From the NCBI GenBank assembly GCA_905250125.1, contig CAJNOL010000258.1, positions 1 through 64,000 on the forward strand: a stretch of 64,000 nucleotides of DNA. The letters are read 5' to 3'. Position numbers and translations under genes: made by a program. Below the pieces are notes generated by a model. That model was not told the DNA's origin. It searched no databases and saw only the letters and a program-made list of their open reading frames with translations. This DNA is from Rotaria sordida. Lineage: Eukaryota > Rotifera > Eurotatoria > Philodinida > Philodinidae. Positions 24,568 through 34,335 of this stretch are shown piece by piece; the stretch's first letter is position 1, and every line of letters begins with the position of its first letter.

Positions 24568-25100
24568 AAACTTTATTAAATATGAAATTTTCGTAGGAAG
24601 TAATTGATAATGATTTTTGATATAAGGCTTTATCAATAGCTGATTTCCATTGGGATCTATCTATAATAAAGTAGATTTATGCCAATGTTAATCAGATGAA
24701 TTTGTTAACTTGTTGTTTTAAAAGAAATAAAAATTACTTTCAAAAATTCTTAAGCAACCCCTACCTATCATTCTCAATTCATGCATATGATATCAATGAA
24801 TCAATTGCAACACAAATATTGAAATTATTTTTATAGTTTTCGATGTCGATGGATCTAGTTGGCAGACTATTGATCTTTATTTTTTTTTCTAACTTTGATT
24901 AGCCTTTTCCTATGGATTTTAATTGCATCCTATGGAGGATGTACATTAAAGTTTTGTTTAGGACAGAGATAGATTTCATATTAATATTTTAATTCTTGCT
25001 AATATATTGCATTACAAAGAATAAGAAAATTCGCTACTTAGATTTTTTTTGACTTCATCCTAAACGGTGATCTTCAGGTCTAGTCATGTCTTCGATAAAT
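24568..25100. other. Intergenic stretch
   Basis: AT-rich, with a small direct or inverted repeat of TCCTATGGA near 24910-24940. No gene seen. Confidence 0.35.
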
Positions 25101-25109
25101 AACTATTAA

Positions 25110-25865
25110 CAGATGATGGGAAATATGGATTTAGAAATTTTGTTTGAGAGTAATGGAAGAATCTTTGCAAAACTCAGAAAATTAGTTCGAACGGAACTTG
25201 TGTGTCGATGTTTCCGGTGAACATGTTTCTTAACGTATTTTTGAGACGAACCAAAAACTATAAATCGCTACCAAAATTTGAACATGAACGAGAAATGTTG
25301 TGTCTATTTTTGTGAGACTTTTTGAAAGACCTGACAAATGACTTAGCCAGCAGGTTTTTGTTTACCCTGTAAGTCTCTTTTCAAACATTCAAAAAATTAT
25401 CGTAGTTAGTCGTTTTATAGAATGAACACTGCTCTACAATATGTGATATTGAATTATGCTATAGCTTTGGACCCAAGCATTTGTTCAAGAACTCCCTTCA
25501 ACATAAAATAGTTGTCGATTTTTTCAAAAATCAGTATTTAAGAAAAATGAAAATTGAGGTATCTTGTCGAAAGACAAAAAAAGGTCTTCAAATAATGTAT
25601 TTTGTAAAAAAGCTTCTAATCTACAAGTTGATATAAAGATTCTAACTTTTAGTTTCGAATCGCAATAAGTAAAAATACAAAAAATTTTTAGTCTGAACTA
25701 ATTTTTTGGACTTTTCAAAAATCATTTCACTACTCTTGAACAAAATTTTTTTCGTCATTACTCGAAAATAGCACAAAATCATAACTTTAGACTCGTCTGA
25801 AATACGTCAAAACTAAACAAACATTTTGTCTAAAAAATTTCCGATCGCCCAACATATGAATTGTG
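25110..25865 (+). repeat. Dispersed foldback element, copy A
   Basis: Shares long blocks with the minus strand of 41765-42595 (copy B). Examples common to both: GTTCGAACGGAACTTGTG or GTTTGAACGGAACTTGTGG, GTGAACATGTTTCTTAA, TTTTTGTGAGACTTTTT, TGTGATATTGAA, AAAATTGAGGTATC, CTTCAAATAATG.ATTTTGTA, GAACTAATTTTTTGGA. Its right end read backward (TTTTAGACAAAATGTTTGTT, then AAATTTTGTTC..GAGTAGTG and AAAAAATTAGTTC) matches its own left end and the left end of copy B, so the family has long terminal inverted repeats. No open frame. Copy A appears shortened at its left terminus. Confidence 0.75.
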
Positions 25866-26229
25866 TACATATGGAATAAATTTCTTCATTTTCATTTTTC
25901 GCGCGTCATATTGTGTTGGTATAGAATTAAATAATAAGTTTTTCGTTATTCAAGTATTCCAATTAAATCAATAGTTAGTCAAAGAAAAAAAAACCGTCGT
26001 TATTTATTTTTTCGACAGATTTTACTAAAATTTTTACATTTACTCTTGTAATTGATTCGTTAGTACTTCAAATTCTATCTAAATTAATAATTAAAGGTTC
26101 ACTAGATGTCTTTAGAAAAAAGCTTGAAATCATAATTTTGTTCTCTCAATATTCTTTACAAAACTATCAAAGTCCAGTCTATTACAATTGTATTAGTACA
26201 CATAAACTCGTTCAAAAGTGACAAGCTTT

Positions 26230-26725
26230 GATAAAATCAATTTCTTCCAAGTCCATTAGATCCATTAACTCTAGCCCAAGGCACTTCTTCGGCCTTACAC
26301 AATCCATTGATCACAATGTCTTTTTTTATGTATAATTTCGCCTTGATACTTCGCTATTACATCGTGCACATTATAATGAATAGTTGTTAAGACTGGAATT
26401 GATTGTCTAACTACATTAACACTCTCATAAATTATCACTATTTCTCGAATATTTATTTAACATTGATGTAATAATTCGGGATCTAAATAACTTAATTGAA
26501 GATAAATATGATGTTGATCTTTACTAACATAGTTATTAGATAGAAATCAAGATTACATAAATATATAAAAGAATATAAAATATACCAAACGATGCTTCAC
26601 TAATTTCAACTGTTATTGTTCGTGATATACACGTATAAAACATCCGTTTTATGAACATTGTCATGTTCAATTTGCATCATATGCGTGCAAATGCATCAAA
26701 AATTTCATCACTATGATTGGAGAGC
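26230..26725 (-). pseudogene. Decayed protein-coding remnant, unidentified
   Basis: Read on the minus strand, several coding-like stretches line up. First NHSDEIFDAFARI; then FYTCISRTITVEISEASF ending at a splice donor near 26584. After an acceptor near 26526 comes KDQHHIYLQLSYLDPELLHQC, a stop (TAA), then in the same frame INIREIVIIYESVNVV and TTIHYNVHDVIAKYQGEI. A frame change follows, then LCKAEEVPWARVNGSNGLGRN. Amino-acid composition is far more protein-like than surrounding noise, but the stops and frame changes indicate decay. I do not recognise the family. Moderately low confidence that this is one former gene. Confidence 0.4.
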
Positions 26726-27046
26726 ATATTCAATAATATTAATCAAATAGAAAGTATAAGGATAAAGGTTCATTTTTTTCAAGTTTAATTAGAATATGTT
26801 ATGGATCGATACATATTCAAAAATTTATTTTAATAGATTATTATTTAAAATATTGATTAAATTATAAGAAAATTATGTATGATAAAAAAAAAACTTCACT
26901 ATTCAATTCACTCATAGATATCATCAAAATTATATTCCATAGAAAAAAAAAGTAATCATTATAAAACTAAATAAATATAATAATCTTAATCAAAAATAAA
27001 TTATAAATTTTAATTCTCAACTAACAAAAATAAGAAGTTAACTGTG

Positions 27047-28405
27047 CTATTTAGTTTCTTCATTTTTTTCTTCATCATTTATTTCCCATACACGTGCAAC
27101 AACTTCTTGTAAATAATCTGTAAAAGCAAGATATTTGCCTCTTAACCATACTAATGAACGATATCGATTCGAGTTTGTTTTGCTTGTACATGGTGGTCGC
27201 ATTGGTCGTAAGTTATCTGCATTTGAATCACTGGTTAGTGCTGTCCATGTCCATGTTTGTCCACTATCATTTGTATTACCACAAAAAAGTTCATAATGAC
27301 GTTGTCCATCATTACGACTAATAAGTGGTTTTCCTGTTAATGGATCACTATTTGTCGATATATAAACTATCGATGTATTATCAGGTTCAATTGCAGCCAA
27401 ACCAGTATAATCATCTTCACCAGCATAGAGACGGCAACCAGCATAGGCAAGTAAATAATTATGCCATATAGAACCATCCCATCGTGCATAAAAATATCGT
27501 AAATCATCACCGCCTTGACCTACGGGAAGATCTGCTGAATTATATTGAACACTATAAATACATACTGGATAATCATTATTATCTAAGACAACATCAACAA
27601 TCCATGCAACATGTTGTGGATCACCACGAAATATTTGTGTACCTCGATCTGGTGAATCGAGTCCAACTTGTAATGAACATATCTTTGTACCATTCGATTG
27701 ATATAATTGTCCAGCTCGATAATAAATATGATATAAACTATTATCATAATTACGTGGATGTCCTTCTGTATATACCATATGTATTGTATCACGTTCATTT
27801 GATGTATATCGTACATAGGGTCGATGTCTTTCTATTGTCGGAACATTTATATAAATATTACCATTATGCCAAGTTGTTCCAAGATCATCTGAATAAAGAT
27901 ATGATGGTTTATCGGAACCATCAAGACCTCGAAAAAAATTATAAATACGATTTGATTCATTTGGAAGAAGAAATAAATTTGCATATGTAAGTTCAGTAGT
28001 TGGTGATGGTGTATAAATTTGAACTGGACTAAATTGATGAAAAGTATTTTCATTAAGAAGAGAAATACGTGAGTAATTATGTGGTTCTGTACGATGTTTT
28101 GCATAAAAAATAAGTAATCGACCATTAGGTCTTATAAGTAGAGCAGGTCCATTATGATCATCTAATTCAAATTGTTCATGTAATATCACATGATCTGTAA
28201 TATGAGTCGAACAATCATGAATATGAAGTTCAATATTACCATGACGGTTTTTATCATGACCACCTGATGCAACTGATCCTACTAAAAGAAGAGAACCATG
28301 TTGAAGAGCACCTGGATATTCAAACCAACACCATCCACCATCATCACTTAATATGAATGTTTCACTTGTATGAACATCAATGTTTCTTGTTATATTCTTT
28401 GACAT
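27047..28405 (-). CDS. BNR-repeat (Asp-box) beta-propeller protein, bacterial type
   Basis: A single uninterrupted frame of 452 residues with no intron. It starts MSKNITRNIDVH and soon has GGWCWFEYPGALQHG, a pattern I associate with the BNR_4 (PF15892) family of putative secreted sialidase- or polysaccharide-lyase-like propellers. Asp-box motifs are visible: SDDLGTTWH near residue 166 and NDSGQTWTWT near residue 393. Other family-type blocks are HDKNRHGNIELHI, HNGPALLIRPNGRLL and RPYVRYTSN. Substrate is unknown; such proteins mostly act on polysaccharides. There is no clear signal peptide. Intronless structure beside intron-rich neighbours, plus a mainly bacterial family, suggests acquisition by horizontal transfer, as is common in bdelloids. 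The AG at 28423-28424, 17 bases before the ATG, could accept a spliced leader, so the gene may be expressed. Confidence 0.82.
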   Translation of the reverse strand: MSKNITRNIDVHTSETFILSDDGGWCWFEYPGALQHGSLLLVGSVASGGHDKNRHGNIELHIHDCSTHITDHVILHEQFELDDHNGPALLIRPNGRLLIFYAKHRTEPHNYSRISLLNENTFHQFSPVQIYTPSPTTELTYANLFLLPNESNRIYNFFRGLDGSDKPSYLYSDDLGTTWHNGNIYINVPTIERHRPYVRYTSNERDTIHMVYTEGHPRNYDNSLYHIYYRAGQLYQSNGTKICSLQVGLDSPDRGTQIFRGDPQHVAWIVDVVLDNNDYPVCIYSVQYNSADLPVGQGGDDLRYFYARWDGSIWHNYLLAYAGCRLYAGEDDYTGLAAIEPDNTSIVYISTNSDPLTGKPLISRNDGQRHYELFCGNTNDSGQTWTWTALTSDSNADNLRPMRPPCTSKTNSNRYRSLVWLRGKYLAFTDYLQEVVARVWEINDEEKNEETK

Positions 28406-30210
28406 TACCGATTTTTATGTCCCTACAATAATATCCATATTATTGCTAACCAACAAAGGAAATACAACTTTTTTATTTTAGAAAAATAAGTCGAAAGCGT
28501 GAGAGAAAAACTTTAAAAAGAATTTCAAAGAATCGAATAGAACTCAAAGCAACTAAAAGCTGTTTAGAACTACAAAAAGATTGTTTATATCTTTTCAAGA
28601 AAGCACAGACACGATTTTAATTATCAGATAATTCTATACTAGGATCTTTTCCGATGGGTAAATCTTCATTAACTTCAGTGAATCCTGGTTTTTTCCTGTT
28701 CCAAACAGAATACCAAATTTTTTTATTCTAATAGAACTTGTTGTTGATCTTTTATTGATAAATATTTTTATTTTCAACACACATCTCAATAGATGACAAA
28801 ACGAAGTTGTTAAGTTAACTATAACACGATCATCAAAATTTGTTAACTTTAAAAAATCAATTTATGATGATTTGAAGAATATATTATTAGTGAAAATATA
28901 ATTAAAAACCTAACTTCACAATATCAAATTTTATCTACGACGAAAGATTGCTTCATTAAACATACAAAATTTTCGTATTGAATAATTACAAAAATACTTT
29001 TTTCGTATTAGATACTAAGGATAGAAAAAAACTGATGCTGTCTTTAACTAAATAGTTGTATAACTATTTAACCCGAAAATAATGAATTTTTTTCAATAAA
29101 CAACATTACTTTATCATACTAAAAAGACAAACAAAACGAACTCACTCAAACTTGTTGAAGAGACAAATATTTTGCGTTAGGAACAAGTGTGTAAACGTGC
29201 ACCTTGGTTTAAGCTTGGTTGAAATATGGATGAATCATGAAAAAAAGAACAAAAGTGAGATGTGTCTCAGTCTTACCACTTGCATCACTACAATCAACGT
29301 GATCTTTCTGTTTTTTCCTGTTGATCGTAGCAATCCAAGTGGTAACACTACCTATGTTTAGTGTGAGAACACAAAAAAAAATTATTCCTAGTGCAGTATA
29401 TTTTTGAGCACTACCGACTCTTCTGATAAATCTCTCTGGTATTGGAAACAGGAACTTAAGCGAGATATTGAAATGAATGAGTATTTTAGTAATGTGTAAG
29501 ACATTTTTCATTTTACTTATCATAGTACACTTTCATTAAAAACGGAAACAACTTCTCTTTACCATCGTTGCGTTTTTCCCTACAAAAAAGCAATCTGCAA
29601 GAGTAAAATTTCCTATAAATATTGGATATATTTCTCATTGTACACAATGGTTTCTTTTAGAACACACTGATTCGTTCATTTCTAAAAATACATTCAAGTA
29701 TTTGAAATGGTTCAAACAAAATTTCATATTTGTGCATTTCATTATACTTTGACAGTGTTGAGTGTTTGGTTCACTTTAAAATCAAAATTGTTCTTGTATA
29801 AACTCAATCCTGCTAAATCTGTTTTTCAAGTCGACTGATATGAACAGCCGTGATGTATTTTGATATATTATGAGCTGAAAACTTGACAACTGGTCATATG
29901 CTAACGGTTATATTAAGTGCAGCATCATGATATCTACACCATAGTTATTTTCACGATTGTGTAAGCTAGCCGTGCATTCAAGTAAATAACGATTAAATTT
30001 TATGTATTAATCTTTTATAGAAGTGACCAAAAAAGCGTACAAAAAATTTTGTTTCAGAATAATTATATAGAAAAATTTAATTTGATGTTATCTCTATCTC
30101 AACATTATTGTAAAACAGTGTTTTTATCGTAAAAAAGAGAGTGAACAATGAATATGAGCCGAACATAGATGAATGTCAGATTGTACTTCTTCAATTGAAT
30201 ACCAAACTAC
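28406..30210. other. Intergenic stretch
   Basis: 1.8 kb. An open minus-strand frame of about 100 codons (29209-29523) has no family resemblance and I do not call it. No repeats with clear arms found. Confidence 0.4.
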
Positions 30211-32160
30211 TCATGCTTCCAAGTTACGAATATTCTCTTCCGTCCTAATAATGTCCTCATGAGTAGGTGGCAAAATTTTGCGCTTAATCTTGATCGATTT
30301 TTTGAAGTATTCCAGTGCTTTTGAATAATTGTTTTTACGTTTATATAATAATCCTAAGTTATTGTAGGTTTTAGCAGTGTCTAGATGATTACTAGGTAAG
30401 ACTTTTTGTCGAATCTCGAGAGATTTGGCATAATAATCTAGACTCAAATCATTTTCTTCCATCATATAGTATGTAGACGCTATGCTATTATAAGTCTCAG
30501 CGAGAGCAAGAGAATCAGATGGAAGTGTTGCTTCTTGAATTTCGATTGCTTTTTTCAAGTTGGACAACGCTTGATTGTAATCTTTTCTCAAGGACCAGCA
30601 TAGACGTCCAATCCAAGTATGACACTCTCCAACGTCTGCATGGCCTTGTCCCAAAAGACGTTGCCTTATTTTCAGTGCTTCTTCGAGATGTTTAAGACTT
30701 TCATCAGCCTTCTTGCATGCACTACAGACTTTACCTAAACCTAATTCTGCGTTTCCACTAGCAAGTTGAGTCTCATCCAGCATTCTTCTATAGCATTTTT
30801 CTGCTTGTTCGTATTCACCCATCTTGTATAAAATTTTTCCAAGAGAATCCAGATCAGTATCGTCACCAATTGTGTTTTTCATGTAAGAAAATGTTTCTTT
30901 CAAATGATAATCATCTTCATTTGCTAATGATACATGAACCATCCATATTCCTTCCTTTTTATCTTCATTTACTTTTTCAATTCGAAACAATGCACCAAGC
31001 ATAATCAGTACTTCATCTTCATTTTGATAATAACTGACTTGAGTAACGTCAGCAAAAGCTTTCGTTTGTAAACGTGGGTTAATTTCAATTTCGAAAATAA
31101 TTTGTTGAAAACCATCGGTTTTAGGAGTAGATCGAGCAAAATGAAGAGCAGTAGATCGATCACGACTTGACGACAAAAAAGAATTCATTGAAAGAAATTT
31201 GCCAATGCTTTTCTTCATCAATTCAAGTTCATCATTTCCAGTTATTTGACCACGGTAAACACAAATCATATTTCGATTGTCACTAGTACGAATAAATTTT
31301 TCATGTTCACTTTTGATCTGTTTAGCAATATCAGTAATAAAAAATCGAAGAGCAAATAACATATCAAAGTCTTGTACACGTAATGCTTTATTCATCATTC
31401 GATAAAAACATGATTCGCGTGTATACCACCGTATGGCATTTTCTGCTTTATAATTCTTTTCAAATTCATCAATAATTTTCATTTCTTGCTGATTACCCTT
31501 ATAACTATTTTTGCAAATATCCAAAAGTTCCTTACGATCATTGAATTTATGATGCATACGAAGAAGAACTTCAATAAACAATTGAAACCACATAAAGATA
31601 GCATTTCGAGCTTGAAGAGATTGCGAACCAGATGTAATTACTGATATGGAAGCACCATCTTCTACTTTACTTCTACTAATTTGATCTTTGGATATTTTAG
31701 CAACAAGCTTAGCACGTTCAACAAAAACGCCATTCACCTGAAATATTTAAGTGTAAAAAAGAAAGAATCCGATCGTTATAAAATTTTTGACCTTATGATA
31801 TTTATTAGCCCATTGCTCGTTTGCTTTTTGATCTTGACAAAAGATATAACATGCAGAAAATTGTGGAAGATCATGAAGTCGAGGTATAAATTCTCGACCT
31901 AATGAACCTGATATAATGAGAACAACTTTTTCTTTTGTAATTTGTCGAATATATTGTTCACATTCATCACTATTATTAAATATTCGAAGATGATTGATCA
32001 CTTGACGAAGTTCCTTCTGAGTTTCAAGAGTATCTTTTGTTGAATTAATATTGTGATCTAGCCATAAACATGCGAAAGACTCAAAATTAGAATTCATTGA
32101 TTGATCAACAGATTTCGTTGAACTTGATATTTTAGTCGATTGGTTTTTGCTGGTAGCCAT
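30211..32160 (-). CDS. Arginine ADP-ribosyltransferase fused to TPR repeats
   Basis: Minus-strand exons 32160-31792 and 31737-30211 with a 54-base intron; 631 residues. The N-terminal region (about 1-200) has the block SFACLWLDHNINSTKDTLE..LRQVINHL and KEKVVLIISGSLGREFIPRLH, typical of a large family of rotifer proteins. The ADP-ribosyltransferase fold follows, with the R-S-E triad: R in CVYRGQ (about 285), S in SFLSSS (about 309-313), and E-x-E in NEDEVLIM (about 363-365). E-x-E is the signature of arginine-specific enzymes. From about 395 to 630 come six or so tetratricopeptide repeats of the kinesin-light-chain type (e.g. AETYNSIASTYYMMEEND, AKTYNNLGLLYKRKNNYSKA). It probably transfers ADP-ribose from NAD+ to protein partners held by the TPRs. 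An AG at 32180-32181 precedes the ATG by 20 bases. The target is unknown. Confidence 0.88.
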
Positions 32161-33404
32161 TGAAATGAAACACAAATACTTGGAAAAATAAAGTCTTACT
32201 CGTACACTTCTATTTATTTTTCTTTCAGTTGTGAAAGAATATACTGTTGTATGTGCTCGCTTAAATTTAATCTCAACTGAAGCATTTTTCATGTTTTTTT
32301 CTTTCACACAACAGTCGAAAAAATTCTCCACACACATACTGACACCCACCACGTGAGCGATAACAACAAGAACCAACGGTTCTTCCGAGGAAAAAGAAGA
32401 GAGTAACGACCAAGATGAATCGTAAAATTGATCATGGACTGTTAATATTATCTGATCCATTATAAAGACACTGTTTTCAAGAAGAGAGAAATAATATAAG
32501 GAATTGTTACAACAAATATTGAAAGCTAGGTGTATGAATAAAAAACAAAACAGATACAACGAAATACCTTTAGATAAGAAAGAAATATAATTAGACATTT
32601 GCATTGAAGAACAAATAGACAATGGTAGATCATTGACTTTATCGTTCAGGGCTAAAATGTGGGTAATAGAAATTAAAATATTTATTAAGGATTGTTCTTG
32701 AACATCAACATTATCATAAATAGTAACAAAATGTTAAACCAATCTAAACAAGTGTCGGAATCCTCGTTGAGTACGATAAGGATTAATTACATTATCAATA
32801 AGCATTGTAAAAGAATTATTCTGATTAACAGAAGTCAATATTCTGCTTCGAAAACTTATTTGAGAATCTATTGCAAAAATAACTCAATGCATAGTTTTAT
32901 GCAAAGCAATGGAACTTATTACTCTACGATCAACAAAAATCGTATATTTTTCTTTGTATTCGTCTACATATCGAAATTGAAAAACTAAAATCTTGATGTC
33001 ATTTGTAACTCAAAATATTTATAAGATGTCATAATTGCTATTAAATTATTTAAATGGTTTACAAGTTAATTTTAAAAATAAAATCTTCTAAATTATCTTA
33101 TACCAAATATCCGTGGGTTATAGGATTGATAGTTTTATTCCTTGTTTATTTATAACATAGTTCAAAAAAAAATATGCGAAAAATAAAAATTAACAACAAA
33201 AAGAAAAAAAAAATTAGCTTGTTTGAGAGACTAGCACTATAAAAAAGAGGACACAGACATTGAAAATATAAATGTTGATTAAATGTAACAAATTCTTTAG
33301 CTAATTCATCATTCGTTCTGTGTGATAATATTCTTCATATGATTAAACCTATATTATCCAAATTAATAAGAGAACCAATTAGAATCCATGACGATCATGA
33401 ATCT
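32161..33404. other. Intergenic stretch
   Basis: 1.2 kb. The minus-strand frame open upstream of 32160 continues for over 150 codons, but its composition (hydrophobic, no family match) and the acceptor-like site at 32180 suggest it is not translated. Nothing else recognised. Confidence 0.35.
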
Positions 33405-34335
33405 TGTTCATAAAATTGGGTTAATTTTATATTATACAATGCAATTATACAATCTTCATGCATCAATGAATAATCTTTGACTGCAATATTTAATTCATAA
33501 CGATCAGATTCTTCTTCATTACCCAATAGACTAAAATAAAGTTCTTATTCATTCAAAATAAATAATTTATAAATGAAATTTTTCATTATTTTTGGGTGTG
33601 GATGTATTACTCTTTGTTTTTAGTTGTATGTTTTCATTTTTTATCATTTAAATGAGGACTACACATAGCTAATTCAACATAATGGACGAAACATTCCCAT
33701 TATGCGACATTTTAAGACCGTTTACAGACACAACTAACTTCTCAGAACTAATGAAATCTTTTTTTTCTTTACTTTAAATACTTTTTACAGTAGCTTGATG
33801 TTCATCAGTACCCGAATGTGCAAATAAATCAACTTGAATCAATACTTCATTAAAAGATTCCTCAAATGCTGGACGATCTTTAATAAAAAAAAATCAAATT
33901 TAATAAATTGATAAAGAATAATTCAATTTGTTATTTTGCTCATCTTTTTTAGTTTTAAAGTTAATTGTAATTGTAATTTTTTATCTAAATAATTTTTGTT
34001 TAAACCTTGTCTAGATACATGAACAATTTTTTTTTATATCTTCTAAAACACGATCTATTATTTGATATTGCTTTTGAATTAAACTTCAATCACTATCTCG
34101 ATCTATTGCTATTCAAATACAAGAAATATATGTCTAAACAATCAAAAAAACTCCTGATAAAAGTCAAAAGTATCTTCAATTTTAGTTGTTAGAATTGTTA
34201 AAAGATTTTTGTTGAATCGGCAAATGGTGATAAAACAATAACTTTTTTTTTAAATCACTAATTACTGCTTTCCATGATCCTTTTAGAAGACGTTTAAGTG
34301 CGGTCTTTTCATACTGATTTGCAACGAATGTCAAT
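33405..34335 (-). pseudogene. Decayed UNC13-like (Munc13) C-terminal fragment
   Basis: Minus-strand fragments appear in the correct order of an UNC13 protein. 34335-34206: QYEKTALKRLLKGSWKAVI, then after a frame change at a poly-A run, VIVLSPFADSTKIF. About 34060-33950: GLNKNYLDKKLQLQL, preceded by a stop in that frame. 33872-33785: AFEESFNEVLIQVDLFAHSG, the linker into the last C2 domain. 33535-33405: LLGNEEESDRYELNIAVKDYSLMHEDC, the end of that C2 domain. These match the MUN domain and C2 domain used in vesicle priming. Frameshifts, a stop, and missing middle pieces of the C2 domain make an intact product impossible from this copy. Upstream domains were not found, so it is a truncated relic. 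Confidence 0.7.

Noticed and set aside
27484-28125. Frames on either strand within the BNR gene
   Set aside because: They overlap the 452-codon BNR frame in other frames and have Tyr/His- or Ile-rich composition typical of shadow frames.
29209-29523. 104-codon minus-strand frame
   Set aside because: No family match, no splice context, ordinary intergenic composition.
32161-32622. Upstream extension of the ADP-ribosyltransferase frame
   Set aside because: MATSKNQ at 32160 fits the family start, and an acceptor-like AG lies 20 bases upstream; the extension is hydrophobic noise.
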